Assembly: GCA_029068665.1 (NCBI GenBank)
Contig: JAIECC010000177.1
Location: 1-14,137 of the forward strand
Direction: 5' to 3'
Source: Lachnospiraceae bacterium
GTDB taxonomy: Bacteria; Bacillota; Clostridia; Lachnospirales; Lachnospiraceae
Length of the DNA stretch: 14,137 bases
In this document: one piece after another, positions 1-7,173 of the stretch
How the letters are laid out: each line of letters opens with the position of its first letter
How positions within the stretch are numbered: the stretch's first letter is position 1
Made by a program: the position numbers and the translations under genes
Notes under the pieces: generated by a model
What the model was told of the DNA's origin: nothing
The model's database searches: none
The model's input: the letters and a program-made list of their open reading frames with translations, nothing else

Positions 1-1
1 A

Positions 2-613
2 ATGACAATGGATATACTGCCGGCTCTTATTCTGCTTCTGCCCTGTCTGCTGCTTTGGCAGATCGGGTTTAATAAGAATACCAGCCCTGTCCGAAATATT
101 CTGATGGTACTATTGGCAATTTATATTATAGGGGTTTTTCATGTTACAGGAATTCCGGATGTGAAAAGCTTCTCCCCGCAATTTAACATAAATCTTATTC
201 CCTCCATACCTTTGCAGCGATATTCCGTTCAATATGTATTGAATATATTTATGTTCATTCCCTTCGGTCTGCTGCTGTCCTGCCTATGGAAATGTTTTTC
301 AAAGTTTCATTTCACACTGCTTGCAGGCTTTTGCTTTTCCCTTGGAATCGAAATACTACAATTACTTACCTTTCGTGTAACAGATATAGACGATTTGATT
401 ACCAATACACTCGGTAGTGTCATCGGCTATCTGCTGGCAAAGCTTTGTATGCATCAGTGGTTTTCTGTTCAAAAATCAAAGCACTCACAGGAACCCACAG
501 CCTCTCATGGCAGTGACATAAAGGAGTTACTCATTTTGTTTGGTTTATGCTTTCTTATATGGAGCTTTATCCTTCCCTTTGTCAATGAATTCCTATGGCC
601 TGTCACAGGCTAA
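2..613 (+). CDS. VanZ-family membrane protein (5' end possibly outside window)
   Basis: This is a small polytopic membrane protein of the VanZ family. The family is named after the teicoplanin-resistance accessory protein; its biochemical role is unsettled, so no resistance function should be assumed. Hydrophobic segments are visible at about residues 5-21, 31-50, 77-97, 103-123, 134-150 and 174-194. The family signature is clear: an asparagine and FIPFG stretch (81-89), a glutamate and glutamine near EILQ (117-120), then DIDDLITNTLGSVIGY (128-143). ATG codons at 2 and 8 are both possible starts. The window begins just before them, so no ribosome binding site can be judged and the true start may lie upstream. 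The stop codon overlaps that of the convergent rsmA by 4 bases. The family call is confident; the function is not. Confidence 0.82.
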   Translation: MTMDILPALILLLPCLLLWQIGFNKNTSPVRNILMVLLAIYIIGVFHVTGIPDVKSFSPQFNINLIPSIPLQRYSVQYVLNIFMFIPFGLLLSCLWKCFSKFHFTLLAGFCFSLGIEILQLLTFRVTDIDDLITNTLGSVIGYLLAKLCMHQWFSVQKSKHSQEPTASHGSDIKELLILFGLCFLIWSFILPFVNEFLWPVTG

Positions 614-1485
614 GCCTCTGGCCTAAGCCGTTCCAGTTCATCACTCAGCCTTGCAAATTCTTCCAACGTCAGTGCCTCTCCCCGAATGGTGGTACTAAAG
701 CCAAGGGATTCCAATGCCTGTGCCGCTTCTTCCTTGGTAAAATCCACCTCCGGTGCATTGCCGATTCCGTTTACCAGAGTCTTTCTACGCTGATTAAAAG
801 AGGCACGTATTAACCGGAACATCAGTTTTTCATTTTTCACCTGAACCGGCGGTTCCGGATAACGGGTCAAACGAATAACTGCCGATGCTACATTGGGTCT
901 TGGTATAAAGCAGTTCGGCGGTACGTTGGCAACAATATACGGCTTGGCATAATACTGAACTGCCAGGGATAAAGCGCCGTAATCTTTGGTTCCGGGCCCC
1001 ACCTGCATCCGGTCTGCAACCTCCTTCTGCACCATAACCGTAATATTATCCAGTGGTACATGCCGTTCAAACAGTCCCATAATGATGGGCGTTGTAATAT
1101 AATATGGAAGATTCGCCACCACCTTAATCGGTCTTCCCTGATTCTCTTTCTCTACCAATGCTCCCAAATCTAGCTTCAGGATATCATCATTGATAATGGT
1201 GACGTTGTTATATTCCCCTAAGGTCTCATTCAGAATCGGTATCAGATTTCCGTCGATTTCAACAGCGATTACCTTGCCTGCCCGCTCTGCCAGATATTGT
1301 GTCATGGTTCCAATACCGGGACCGATTTCCAGCACACAGTCTTCTTCGGAAATCTCTGCTGCCTCCATGATTTTCTCCAATACCCGTCCGTCTATGAGAA
1401 AATTCTGTCCGAATTTCTTTTGAAAATCAAACCCGTATTTTTTTATTGTTTCAATGGTCACCTGTGGATTACTTAGCTTCTCCAT
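610..1485 (-). CDS. rsmA: 16S rRNA dimethyladenosine transferase RsmA (KsgA)
   Basis: RsmA transfers four methyl groups from S-adenosylmethionine to two adjacent adenines in the 3'-terminal helix of 16S rRNA during late 30S assembly in the cytosol. The 291-residue protein has the usual family length. It shows the N-terminal FGQNFLID motif (25-32), the SAM-binding VLEIGPGIGT loop (51-60), an acidic residue after beta-2 (AVEID, 74-78), and the catalytic NLPYYIT motif (125-131). A C-terminal helical domain with FNQRRKTL follows. The ATG at 1485 has a GGAGA ribosome binding site about 6 bases upstream. The gene lies 45 bases downstream of tatD on the same strand, a common pairing in Firmicutes, so the two are probably co-transcribed. 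Its TAG stop overlaps the stop of the convergent VanZ-family gene, and I see no terminator hairpin between them. Confidence 0.97.
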   Translation of the reverse strand: MEKLSNPQVTIETIKKYGFDFQKKFGQNFLIDGRVLEKIMEAAEISEEDCVLEIGPGIGTMTQYLAERAGKVIAVEIDGNLIPILNETLGEYNNVTIINDDILKLDLGALVEKENQGRPIKVVANLPYYITTPIIMGLFERHVPLDNITVMVQKEVADRMQVGPGTKDYGALSLAVQYYAKPYIVANVPPNCFIPRPNVASAVIRLTRYPEPPVQVKNEKLMFRLIRASFNQRRKTLVNGIGNAPEVDFTKEEAAQALESLGFSTTIRGEALTLEEFARLSDELERLRPEA

Positions 1486-1530
1486 ATATTCTCCAATCTT
1501 ATCAGGGATTAGTATTCAACCCCGGCATAA

Positions 1531-2298
1531 TTATCTCATCCGGTACAGCTTCTCAGCATTTTCAAAGGTTACTGCCTCTACTTCTTCTCTGGTCATTCCT
1601 TTCACTTGTGCCAATACCTCAGCCACATAGGGCAGATTCAGGGAAGAATTCCGCTTTCCCCGGTTCGGTACCGGTGCAAGATAAGGACTGTCTGTTTCCA
1701 ATACGATTTTCTCTATTGGAATATATTCTACAGCCTCCCTTAGCTTCTTCGCATTCGGAAAGGTCAGAACACCACCGATTCCAAAATAAAAATCCATATT
1801 CAAAAATTCTCTTGCCAGCTCTTTGGTATAGGAATAGCAGTGGACCACACCGCCGATATCCCCGGCATGAAGGGCCTTCATCCTGTCAACGGTATCCTTC
1901 GCTGCATCTCTGCTGTGGATGACCACCGGAAGCCCCACCTGCCTTGCCAACTCAAGCTGGACTTCAAACCATTGGAACTGTATCTCTTTGGATGGTTCGT
2001 CATAGTGATAATCCAGTCCAATCTCGCCGATTGCAACGATTTTCTCCAGTGCAGACCATTCCTTTAGCTGGTCTAAATCCGAAGTCTTCATTGCACCTAC
2101 TTCGTTTGGATGCACCCCTACTGCACCATAGACAAAATCATACTGCCTGGTCAAATCCACCGTAATTGCAGAGGTTTTCATACTTGCCCCTATATTCACA
2201 ATTCTTCCGATGCCGGAGGCCTGCATCTGATTTAACAGTTCATTTCTGTCTTTATCAAAATCTTCATCATCATAATGAGCATGAGTATCGAATATCAT
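1531..2298 (-). CDS. tatD: TatD-family metal-dependent deoxyribonuclease
   Basis: This is a TIM-barrel metal-dependent hydrolase of the TatD/YcfH family, whose characterised members are 3'-5' DNA exonucleases. The metal ligands are all visible: H6 and H8 in DTHAHYDD, E92 in GEIGLDYHYD, H128 in VIHSRDA, H153 in VVHCYS and D203 in LETDSPYLAP. The reading frame stays open 17 codons further upstream. I chose the ATG at 2298 because an AAAGGAG ribosome binding site sits about 8 bases before it and because homologues begin at the MIFDTHAH strand. This gives 255 residues, the normal length. It is first in a probable tatD-rsmA operon. The divergent intergenic region upstream must hold its promoter, but several AT-rich hexamers compete and I could not choose one. 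Confidence 0.95.
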   Translation of the reverse strand: MIFDTHAHYDDEDFDKDRNELLNQMQASGIGRIVNIGASMKTSAITVDLTRQYDFVYGAVGVHPNEVGAMKTSDLDQLKEWSALEKIVAIGEIGLDYHYDEPSKEIQFQWFEVQLELARQVGLPVVIHSRDAAKDTVDRMKALHAGDIGGVVHCYSYTKELAREFLNMDFYFGIGGVLTFPNAKKLREAVEYIPIEKIVLETDSPYLAPVPNRGKRNSSLNLPYVAEVLAQVKGMTREEVEAVTFENAEKLYRMR

Positions 2299-2304
2299 CC
2301 TTTG

Positions 2305-2313
2305 TCTCCTTTT
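2305..2313 (-). promoter_or_regulatory. Ribosome binding site deciding the tatD start
   Basis: On the minus strand the sequence reads AAAAAAGGAGACAAAGGATG. The AAGGAG core lies at normal distance from the ATG at 2298. The in-frame ATG at 2349 has no comparable site, so the shorter protein is preferred. Confidence 0.7.
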
Positions 2314-2401
2314 TTCTATTATCATGTTAAATGCTAATTCATGATACATGGAAATGCAAGTAAAACTTTATAATATTATTATCGCAATGCAAAATTATTT
2401 G

Positions 2402-2410
2402 TGCTATAAT
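2402..2410 (+). promoter_or_regulatory. Extended -10 promoter of the TTG-start lipoprotein gene
   Basis: The sequence TGCTATAAT is a perfect -10 hexamer (2405-2410) preceded by the TGn extension. Seventeen bases upstream there is only a poor -35 (TCGCAA). Extended -10 promoters tolerate a weak -35. Transcription would begin near 2417, giving a leader of about 70 bases before the TTG start at 2488. This is sequence-based only. Confidence 0.5.
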
Positions 2411-2473
2411 GAATAAGCATTTTCTTTGCTGCCTTGCTTTGGTGACAAAGCATACCATATATGAAAGTCAAAC

Positions 2474-2479
2474 AGGAGG
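2474..2479 (+). promoter_or_regulatory. AGGAGG ribosome binding site that selects a TTG start
   Basis: A perfect AGGAGG is followed by 8 bases and then TTG at 2488. The in-frame ATG at 2461 lies upstream of this site and has no ribosome binding site of its own. Starting at TTG also puts the signal peptide at the N-terminus, so TTG is the likely start. Confidence 0.8.
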
Positions 2480-2487
2480 TAATAACA

Positions 2488-3222
2488 TTGAAAACAAATA
2501 CAAAGAAAACAGCAGTCATACTGCTTGCCGTTCTTATCATAATTTCATTGACCGGCTGTTCCCTTATGGGCAACAGCAAAAAGACCTATGCCAATTATGT
2601 ACAGAGTCTTTTGGATGTCAATTATAAGGCAGATTTCACGAATTATATGAAAATCACGAATTCCACCCAGGAGGAGGCACAGACCGTCTATGATGACGGC
2701 TTAAACTATCTGGCAGATGCCCTGATGGTAGCATATGGAATCAATGATGTGGAAGGCTCGGATATCAAGAGTCAGTTTGTGGAACTGGCAAAGGAGATTT
2801 ACAGTCACGCCAGCTATGAAATCGAAGGAGTAACCAAGACGGATGGGGTATATCAGGTTTCAGTTAATATTCAGCCCATTGATATTCTTCTGATTACCTA
2901 TGATGATGTAGTTACTTATATTGAAGACATGAATCAACGGGTAACCAATGGCTTCTATAATGATTATGAGCTGGATGCTTATGAAATCGAATATGCACAG
3001 GGCATCATCGATATTCTGAATGACTCCCTGCCAAATGTTGGAAATGGTGAGACCGTCACTGTCACCGTTACGATTCTGGATAATGATGAATACTATTATA
3101 TCAGTGATGCAGACTTTCTTGCCTTGGACAAAGCGATTCTGGCAACTACCATGACAGGGGGAGCAGATGAGGTTGAAGAAGGGAATGCAACTGTTTCAGA
3201 AGAAGAAAACGCTCCGGAATAA
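2488..3222 (+). CDS. Putative surface lipoprotein, DUF5105-like
   Basis: This 244-residue lipoprotein is predicted to be anchored to the outer face of the membrane. From the TTG start it has a lysine-rich n-region (KTNTKK), a hydrophobic core (about 9-20) and an LTGC lipobox with the lipidated cysteine at residue 24. The mature part is acidic and soluble. It begins with a helical YANYVQSLLDVNYKADFTNY-type segment, then a beta-rich half (VYQVSVNIQPIDI, TVTVTVTILDNDEYYYI), and ends in a disordered tail rich in glutamate. The pattern resembles the DUF5105-type lipoproteins of Clostridia, recognised by style rather than by a search. No enzymatic motif is visible. It is a single gene with its own extended -10 promoter and a strong terminator directly after the stop, divergent from tatD and convergent with mscL. 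It is not related to the four lipoproteins at 6089-8299. Confidence 0.8.
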   Translation: MKTNTKKTAVILLAVLIIISLTGCSLMGNSKKTYANYVQSLLDVNYKADFTNYMKITNSTQEEAQTVYDDGLNYLADALMVAYGINDVEGSDIKSQFVELAKEIYSHASYEIEGVTKTDGVYQVSVNIQPIDILLITYDDVVTYIEDMNQRVTNGFYNDYELDAYEIEYAQGIIDILNDSLPNVGNGETVTVTVTILDNDEYYYISDADFLALDKAILATTMTGGADEVEEGNATVSEEENAPE

Positions 3223-3229
3223 GAGCAGC

Positions 3230-3284
3230 AAAAAGCCTCCTGCTATAGGATTCCATTTTGAAATCTTATAGCAGGAGGCTTTTT
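3230..3284. terminator. Bidirectional intrinsic terminator between lipoprotein gene and mscL
   Basis: Two 18-base arms (3230-3247 and 3267-3284) are perfectly complementary. Pairing continues inward to 3252/3262 with one G-T pair, giving a stem of about 23 base pairs and a 9-base loop. The arms carry AAAAA at the left end and TTTTT at the right, so either strand would yield a GC-rich hairpin followed by a U tract. It lies 7 bases after the lipoprotein stop and 6 bases beyond the mscL stop, so it serves both convergent genes. Confidence 0.92.
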
Positions 3285-3290
3285 CAGTTC

Positions 3291-3710
3291 TTATGATGAC
3301 AACTCAGAAGTACAATGCGGACATCTGGTTGCATCAATGGCAATCTCGCTCTTACAATATGGACACTTCTTCGTGGTCGGCTTTTCTTCTTCCTTCTTTT
3401 TTAATTTATCACCAATACCGTTAATCACTTTAATTATACAGAATATAACGAATGCAGTAATTAAAAAATTCAGAACCGCGGTAATGAAATTACCATAGGT
3501 CAAAACCGGTGCCAAGTCCCCTTTTCCCAGCTTAACAGTCAGATTGGAAAAATCCACACCGCCGAAAATAGCAAGAAGCGGTGTAATAATATCCACATTC
3601 AAGGAATTAACAATGGAAGTAAATGCACCACCAATAATCACACCGACTGCCAGATCAAGAGCATTTCCCTTCATGATAAACTTCTTGAATTCTTCTAAAA
3701 ATTTCTTCAT
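3291..3710 (-). CDS. mscL: Large-conductance mechanosensitive channel MscL with C-terminal zinc ribbon
   Basis: MscL is a homopentameric channel that opens under high membrane tension and releases solutes during hypo-osmotic shock. The protein begins with the amphipathic MKKFLEEFKKFIMKGN helix. TM1 follows (about 15-40), containing LAVGVIIGGAFTSIV and the family-typical asparagine. TM2 is at about 74-98. A charged KLKKKEEEKPTTK linker follows. The C-terminus then carries CPYC (116-119) and CPHC (130-133), a four-cysteine zinc-ribbon-like module absent from the E. coli protein. An upstream in-frame ATG would add 29 residues. I chose the ATG at 3710 because a GGGAGG site lies 9 bases before it and family proteins start at this helix. 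The result is 139 residues. It appears monocistronic, with a promoter at 3789-3817 and a shared bidirectional terminator. Confidence 0.96.
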   Translation of the reverse strand: MKKFLEEFKKFIMKGNALDLAVGVIIGGAFTSIVNSLNVDIITPLLAIFGGVDFSNLTVKLGKGDLAPVLTYGNFITAVLNFLITAFVIFCIIKVINGIGDKLKKKEEEKPTTKKCPYCKSEIAIDATRCPHCTSELSS

Positions 3711-3788
3711 CCGTATCTTCCTCCCATTCGCTTTTATTTCCGCAAGTAACAAGCCAAGCGGACATACCCATTTCAAAACCACATAAAT

Positions 3789-3817
3789 ACCATACACAAA
3801 ACCGTACTTATTTGCAA
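3789..3817 (-). promoter_or_regulatory. Candidate sigma-A promoter of mscL
   Basis: On the minus strand, TTGCAA (3812-3817) is separated by 17 bases from TATGGT (3789-3794). Each hexamer matches the consensus at four positions and the spacing is ideal. Transcription would begin near 3782, leaving a leader of about 70 bases. Confidence 0.42.
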
Positions 3818-3844
3818 GAGAAAAATACCGTTCAACCTATTATA

Positions 3845-4276
3845 CTACTTCCATTCCGTTTTCTGCTCCTTCAGCTTCTCTCTCTGATTTCTCCATTTTG
3901 TATAAGGTGCCTTTGCCCACAGCCCGATTATCCAGACAATACCGAAAATATCAAAAAACACTCCCAAGGGAAGCCAGACAAACGTTACCACAATACAAAC
4001 AACAATTATCAAAATTGTACCTATAATATATGCCGGAATTACCATTCGGTAATCATCAGTCGTCATACGAATGCCAACCTGTGTTCCCTTCACATACCGC
4101 ATATTGCTTTGATGTTGGTTGCCGGTAACAATACTATGTTGTGCAATTGCATTATTTCTCTGCCAGCCATCCTCTTTTGTAATTTTATACTTATCGACTA
4201 CGGTATGGATTTCTCCGCTGTCATCATCCCAATCTATTTTCTGATCAGGATTCGGATTCATTTCCCTGTTTTCCAT
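3845..4276 (-). CDS. Hypothetical two-helix membrane protein
   Basis: I do not recognise this 143-residue protein. The first 80 residues are polar, with an acidic IDWDDD patch near 14-19 and several histidines and glutamines. Two adjacent hydrophobic segments (about 80-101 and 102-119) form a hairpin with no substantial loop. A basic tail ends in WRNQREKLKEQKTEWK. Both termini are therefore likely cytosolic by the positive-inside rule. The frame is open upstream, but the ATG at 4276 has a GGGAGG site 8 bases before it, so the shorter start is preferred. It lies 138 bases downstream of the 506-residue membrane protein gene and 134 bases upstream of the mscL start codon. It is probably transcribed separately. 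No catalytic motif is visible. Confidence 0.7.
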   Translation of the reverse strand: MENREMNPNPDQKIDWDDDSGEIHTVVDKYKITKEDGWQRNNAIAQHSIVTGNQHQSNMRYVKGTQVGIRMTTDDYRMVIPAYIIGTILIIVVCIVVTFVWLPLGVFFDIFGIVWIIGLWAKAPYTKWRNQREKLKEQKTEWK

Positions 4277-4298
4277 TCTCAATTCCTCCCTATGAAAC

Positions 4299-4316
4299 AT
4301 TATAATTTTCATTATA
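4299..4316 (-). promoter_or_regulatory. Candidate -10 boxes for the 143-residue membrane protein gene
   Basis: Two perfect TATAAT hexamers on the minus strand (4311-4316 and 4299-4304) lie just upstream of the GGGAGG ribosome binding site. Neither has a good -35 at 16-18 bases, so this is only an AT-rich candidate. Confidence 0.28.
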
Positions 4317-4414
4317 CATACTGTTTTGCGGAAATCCAGATATCAATGGTTGCTTTTTGTCACTTCTGGATTGCCTTATCATATGGTGCCGGACCGTACA
4401 AGTTTGCAAAAAAC

Positions 4415-5935
4415 CTACGGGAAATGCAGTGTTACAAATTCCGTGTTCAGTATCCCTTTCCGTTGACAAACCACCAGTGGATCTCCCTGTTCAGCCGCAC
4501 TGTAAACCGACTTAGCAACCTGAATACGCTGCTCTGTTCCATCTTCTAATATAACAACAACATAATAACTGGTACCGCCCCGACGGCTATGAGACTCACC
4601 GGTATGAATCACCTCTGCTGCATAATGATTTGGTGCTTCAGCGGTAAGCAGGAAAGTTATATCTGTCACGCCCCATGCCATCACTGCCGAAAAAACCAAA
4701 ATAAAGCACCATTGTGCATACAGCTTTAACCGCTTTCTGCCAACACATCCAAAGGATATCAGAATAAGAGTCAGGGCAAAGACAGCCCAAAGAAAAAGCA
4801 TGCTCATCCCCCCTTTGATGCATTCCAACTGAATCTGGAGAGGACGTATTACCAGTAATATATTACTCATAACGAGCACTAATAGCATTACACTTATATT
4901 TACATACCCCTTGGGAACCACTGCTCTCTTATGGCCCCTGTCATCGTCCCATACCACCACATCCTTAAATATCCATGCAAAAAGGAAGAAGGTCAGGGGG
5001 AGCAATTCCATAAGCAGAAAATAGTATTTTGATTTTATCCAATCTGTATTTTTATATATAAGAACAATCGCAGTTCCTATCAGTAAATCCACTGCAAACA
5101 GCACCCGGGCAGCTATTTGGATTTGCTTCAAATGCTCCCGCTGGAAGGATGAACCGGAAGCCTCTTCCAGAGCCTGTTCTGCCTCCCTTTCCCCAGCTTC
5201 TTTCATCCCCGCCAGTTCCTGAAAGTCTTCTATCTTTCCCTCAAAGAAAGGCTCAACTGCTGAAGAATGAACCATGGTTTCCGATAGTGTAAACAGCTTT
5301 TTATCATTCCAATCATATACTTCCCAACCACAATACCTATAACCCATTCCTCCTATATAAACAGGAGCATTCCTTAATACCCTTTTTATTTCCGTCTTGG
5401 CATAGACACGCTTTCTGCCGAATGCATTGATTTGTTCTATGGTCGTTCCCTGTAGAACCACTCTTGTATTTCTACGGTTGGAAAATAAATAATACATTAG
5501 AAAGAAAAACGCTGCTGATATTATGCCAAAAATAATACCGGGCACTGCATATGCTATGCATATCAAAATGCTAAGCAGGAAGAATACCAAAGCACAGGCA
5601 CCAACTATCCATAAACAAACAAGAACCACTTTATAACTCAGTCCGGAATCATAAATCAGGATTCTGTCAGAACAAGCATCTGACTGCCGCTTTTGGGAAA
5701 AGCAAATCCCCCATATGGAAAGAGGTATGTGTATCACTCCCAATCCTATCAGAGCAATGCCGGAATGCATAGATTCCGGATCATGGAGAAGCAGCAGGAT
5801 GACTCCTCCAAATCCAATGCATGCCACAGCCAATGCCAGTAACAGGATGGAAAATGCAAGAGTTCCCTTCCAGGTTTTTGAGAACCTCTTCTCCTGTTCC
5901 TCTATATCACTTTTGGTCATTTTCACTTCCTGCAT
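4415..5935 (-). CDS. Multi-spanning membrane protein with PH-like cytosolic region and DUF3592-like C-terminal domain
   Basis: I cannot assign a function to this 506-residue protein. Visible layout: a charged N-terminus; four hydrophobic segments (about 24-50, 56-78, 103-126, 130-152); then a soluble stretch (about 155-245) that reads like a PH-type beta domain. That stretch includes RVVLQGTTIEQINAFGRKRV and a later WEVYDWNDKKLF strand pair. A glutamate- and alanine-rich helix (247-260) leads to five more hydrophobic segments (about 273-294, 303-323, 345-364, 375-396, 406-430). The last 70 residues form a small beta domain, with YYVVVILEDGTEQRIQV, VYSAAEQGD and LVVCQRKG, resembling the exported domain of DUF3592 proteins. 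The ATG at 5935 follows AAGGAGG by 5 bases; an ATG five codons downstream is also possible. It has a good promoter of its own and is separated from the upstream lipoprotein array by a hairpin. Confidence 0.75.
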   Translation of the reverse strand: MQEVKMTKSDIEEQEKRFSKTWKGTLAFSILLLALAVACIGFGGVILLLLHDPESMHSGIALIGLGVIHIPLSIWGICFSQKRQSDACSDRILIYDSGLSYKVVLVCLWIVGACALVFFLLSILICIAYAVPGIIFGIISAAFFFLMYYLFSNRRNTRVVLQGTTIEQINAFGRKRVYAKTEIKRVLRNAPVYIGGMGYRYCGWEVYDWNDKKLFTLSETMVHSSAVEPFFEGKIEDFQELAGMKEAGEREAEQALEEASGSSFQREHLKQIQIAARVLFAVDLLIGTAIVLIYKNTDWIKSKYYFLLMELLPLTFFLFAWIFKDVVVWDDDRGHKRAVVPKGYVNISVMLLVLVMSNILLVIRPLQIQLECIKGGMSMLFLWAVFALTLILISFGCVGRKRLKLYAQWCFILVFSAVMAWGVTDITFLLTAEAPNHYAAEVIHTGESHSRRGGTSYYVVVILEDGTEQRIQVAKSVYSAAEQGDPLVVCQRKGILNTEFVTLHFP

Positions 5936-5986
5936 AGAAGCCTCCTTCTCTTATACAGTATATCTTTTTCCTGTCATCCTATTTTT

Positions 5987-6015
5987 ATTATATATTCTTC
6001 CTTGGCTCCTGTCAT
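5987..6015 (-). promoter_or_regulatory. Sigma-A promoter of the 506-residue membrane protein gene
   Basis: On the minus strand, ATGACA (6010-6015, five of six matches to TTGACA) is followed after exactly 17 bases by a perfect TATAAT (5987-5992). Transcription would start near 5980, about 45 bases before the ATG at 5935. Confidence 0.58.
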
Positions 6016-6044
6016 TTCTTTTTAGCAAGATGGTTTTCTAAATA

Positions 6045-6077
6045 CAAAGCAGCCAACCATCATTGTTGACTGCTTTG
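6045..6077 (-). terminator. Probable terminator of the protease-lipoprotein operon
   Basis: Arms at 6045-6057 and 6065-6077 pair over 13 positions with one G-T pair and enclose a 7-base loop. The hairpin begins 12 bases after the stop of the last lipoprotein copy. On the minus strand it is followed by a T-rich but interrupted run (TATTTAG), so termination may be incomplete. Confidence 0.55.
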
Positions 6078-6088
6078 CCCTTCTTTAT

Positions 6089-6616
6089 TTAGTTCGACTG
6101 AAATACTTCGTCCAGCCAGTCTGCCAGTTCCCTTGCTCTTGGGTCTTGATGAATGTACATTGTATTACCTTCCCCTCTCAAAATGACTACTTCCAATTCT
6201 CCGTCACTGTTATAGTAATACCCATACCACCTTTCTTTCGGTTTCACAACAGTCAGCATATCCTCCTCAAGAAGCACTTCATTATTCTCCCCATTTACGA
6301 TTTCTTGCAGTATCTGCCACTTTTCCTGCAATACATCCACGTCAACAGTTCCTACTACTTCATAATCAAATTCTGCTTTTATATTTTCATACTGCTCCAT
6401 TAAGTTTACTGCTGAACGATGTGTTTCATCACCCCCATGATAAACTGTTCCATCTTGCTCAATCCACCAGATATCATAAGGCAGTCCCTCCCGATAATCA
6501 AAATGATATAAATATTCAAATACTATCTCCGGCATCTCTATTTCCTGCTGTTGATTACAGCCGGACAAAGACAGCAGCAAGCTTACGCATATGAAAAACA
6601 TCCAAATCCGTTTCAT
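6089..6616 (-). CDS. Lipoprotein paralogue, fourth and last in the array
   Basis: This 175-residue putative lipoprotein is of unknown function. It has a signal peptide (MKR, hydrophobic core, LSGC lipobox with cysteine at residue 20), so the mature protein should be anchored outside the membrane. The mature part is acidic. It contains a YDIWWIEQDGTVY strand pair, a KAEFDYEVVGTVDVDVLQEKW segment split by a turn, and a C-terminal RWYGYYYNSDGELEVV hairpin before a PRARELADWLDEVF helix. By my own count it differs from the 186-residue neighbour copy at about 26 of 175 positions. Unlike the other three copies, it ends shortly after that helix in FQSN and lacks the charged tail. No gene follows it in the operon. 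Its start overlaps the preceding stop as ATGA. Confidence 0.85.
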   Translation of the reverse strand: MKRIWMFFICVSLLLSLSGCNQQQEIEMPEIVFEYLYHFDYREGLPYDIWWIEQDGTVYHGGDETHRSAVNLMEQYENIKAEFDYEVVGTVDVDVLQEKWQILQEIVNGENNEVLLEEDMLTVVKPKERWYGYYYNSDGELEVVILRGEGNTMYIHQDPRARELADWLDEVFQSN

Positions 6617-7173
6617 TTTCTCTCCCTTTCTATAGATATCTTCCTCTCGTCCACCTGAAGTACCTCGTCCAGCCAGTCTGCCAGTTCCCTTGCCCGTGGG
6701 TCCTGATTAATGTACATCGTATTACCTTCTCCTCTCAAAGTAACTACCTTCAATTCCCCATCACTGTTATAGTAATACCCGTACCACATTTCTTCCGGTT
6801 TCACAACAGTCAGCATATCCTCCTCGATAAGCACTTCATTATTCTCTCCATTTACAATTTCTTGCAGTATCTGCCATTTCTCCTGCAATACCTCCACGTC
6901 AACAGTTCCTACTACTTCATAATCCAGTTCTGCTTTTATACTTTCATATTGCTCCATCAAGTCTACTGCTGATTGATAATCTTCATCGCCACAATAACAG
7001 ATGGTTCCATCCCGCTCAATCCACCAGATATCATAAGGTGAAGTCTCCCGATAATCAAAATGATAAAAATATCTAAATACCATCTCCGGCATCTCTATTT
7101 CCTGCTGTTGACTACAGCCGGACAAAGACAGCAGCAAACTCACGCATATAAAAAACACCCAAAGCCGTTTCAT
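6613..7173 (-). CDS. Lipoprotein paralogue, third in the array
   Basis: This is a 186-residue paralogue with the same plan: LSGC lipobox (cysteine 20), an acidic QQQEIEMPE linker, a WWIERDGTI strand pair, a conserved DYEVVGTVDVEVLQEKW core and the PRARELADWLDEV helix. Its variable segment reads CYCGDEDYQSAVD, placing two extra cysteines in the exported domain (residues 59 and 61) where its siblings have at most one. In the N-terminal block (MPEMVFRYFY) it matches the first copy. In the C-terminal block (VLIEEDML, EEMWYG, LKVVTLRG) it matches the second. Its C-terminal tail ends in ISIERERK, whose codons supply the GGGAGAG ribosome binding site for the next copy. Function is unknown. Confidence 0.85.
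   Translation of the reverse strand: MKRLWVFFICVSLLLSLSGCSQQQEIEMPEMVFRYFYHFDYRETSPYDIWWIERDGTICYCGDEDYQSAVDLMEQYESIKAELDYEVVGTVDVEVLQEKWQILQEIVNGENNEVLIEEDMLTVVKPEEMWYGYYYNSDGELKVVTLRGEGNTMYINQDPRARELADWLDEVLQVDERKISIERERK
6619..6628 (-). promoter_or_regulatory. Ribosome binding site inside the third copy's tail
   Basis: The minus strand reads AAGGGAGAGAAAATGA. The AAGGGAGAGA stretch lies within the last codons of the upstream gene and directly precedes the overlapping ATGA, so translation of the last copy is probably coupled to it. Confidence 0.6.

Noticed and set aside
2461..2487. ATG start at 2461 for the 244-residue lipoprotein
   Set aside because: It lies upstream of the AGGAGG at 2474-2479, has no ribosome binding site, and would put nine extra residues before the signal peptide. 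TTG at 2488 fits better.
4333..4372. Inverted repeat AATCCAGA ... TCTGGATT (8 base pairs, 24-base loop) downstream of the 506-residue membrane protein gene
   Set aside because: The loop is long and neither strand has a T tract after the stem, so it is not supported as a terminator. It may be chance or an operator, but nothing else supports that.
3812..4549. 245-codon open frame on the plus strand
   Set aside because: It is antisense to the 143-residue membrane protein and the end of the 506-residue one. The translation is rich in Cys, His and Ile with no protein-like pattern, and no ribosome binding site precedes it.
5942..5970. Second promoter-like pair (ATGACA, 16 bases, TATAAG) before the 506-residue membrane protein gene
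   Set aside because: Transcription would begin inside or just after the ribosome binding site, leaving no usable leader. The pair further upstream is better.
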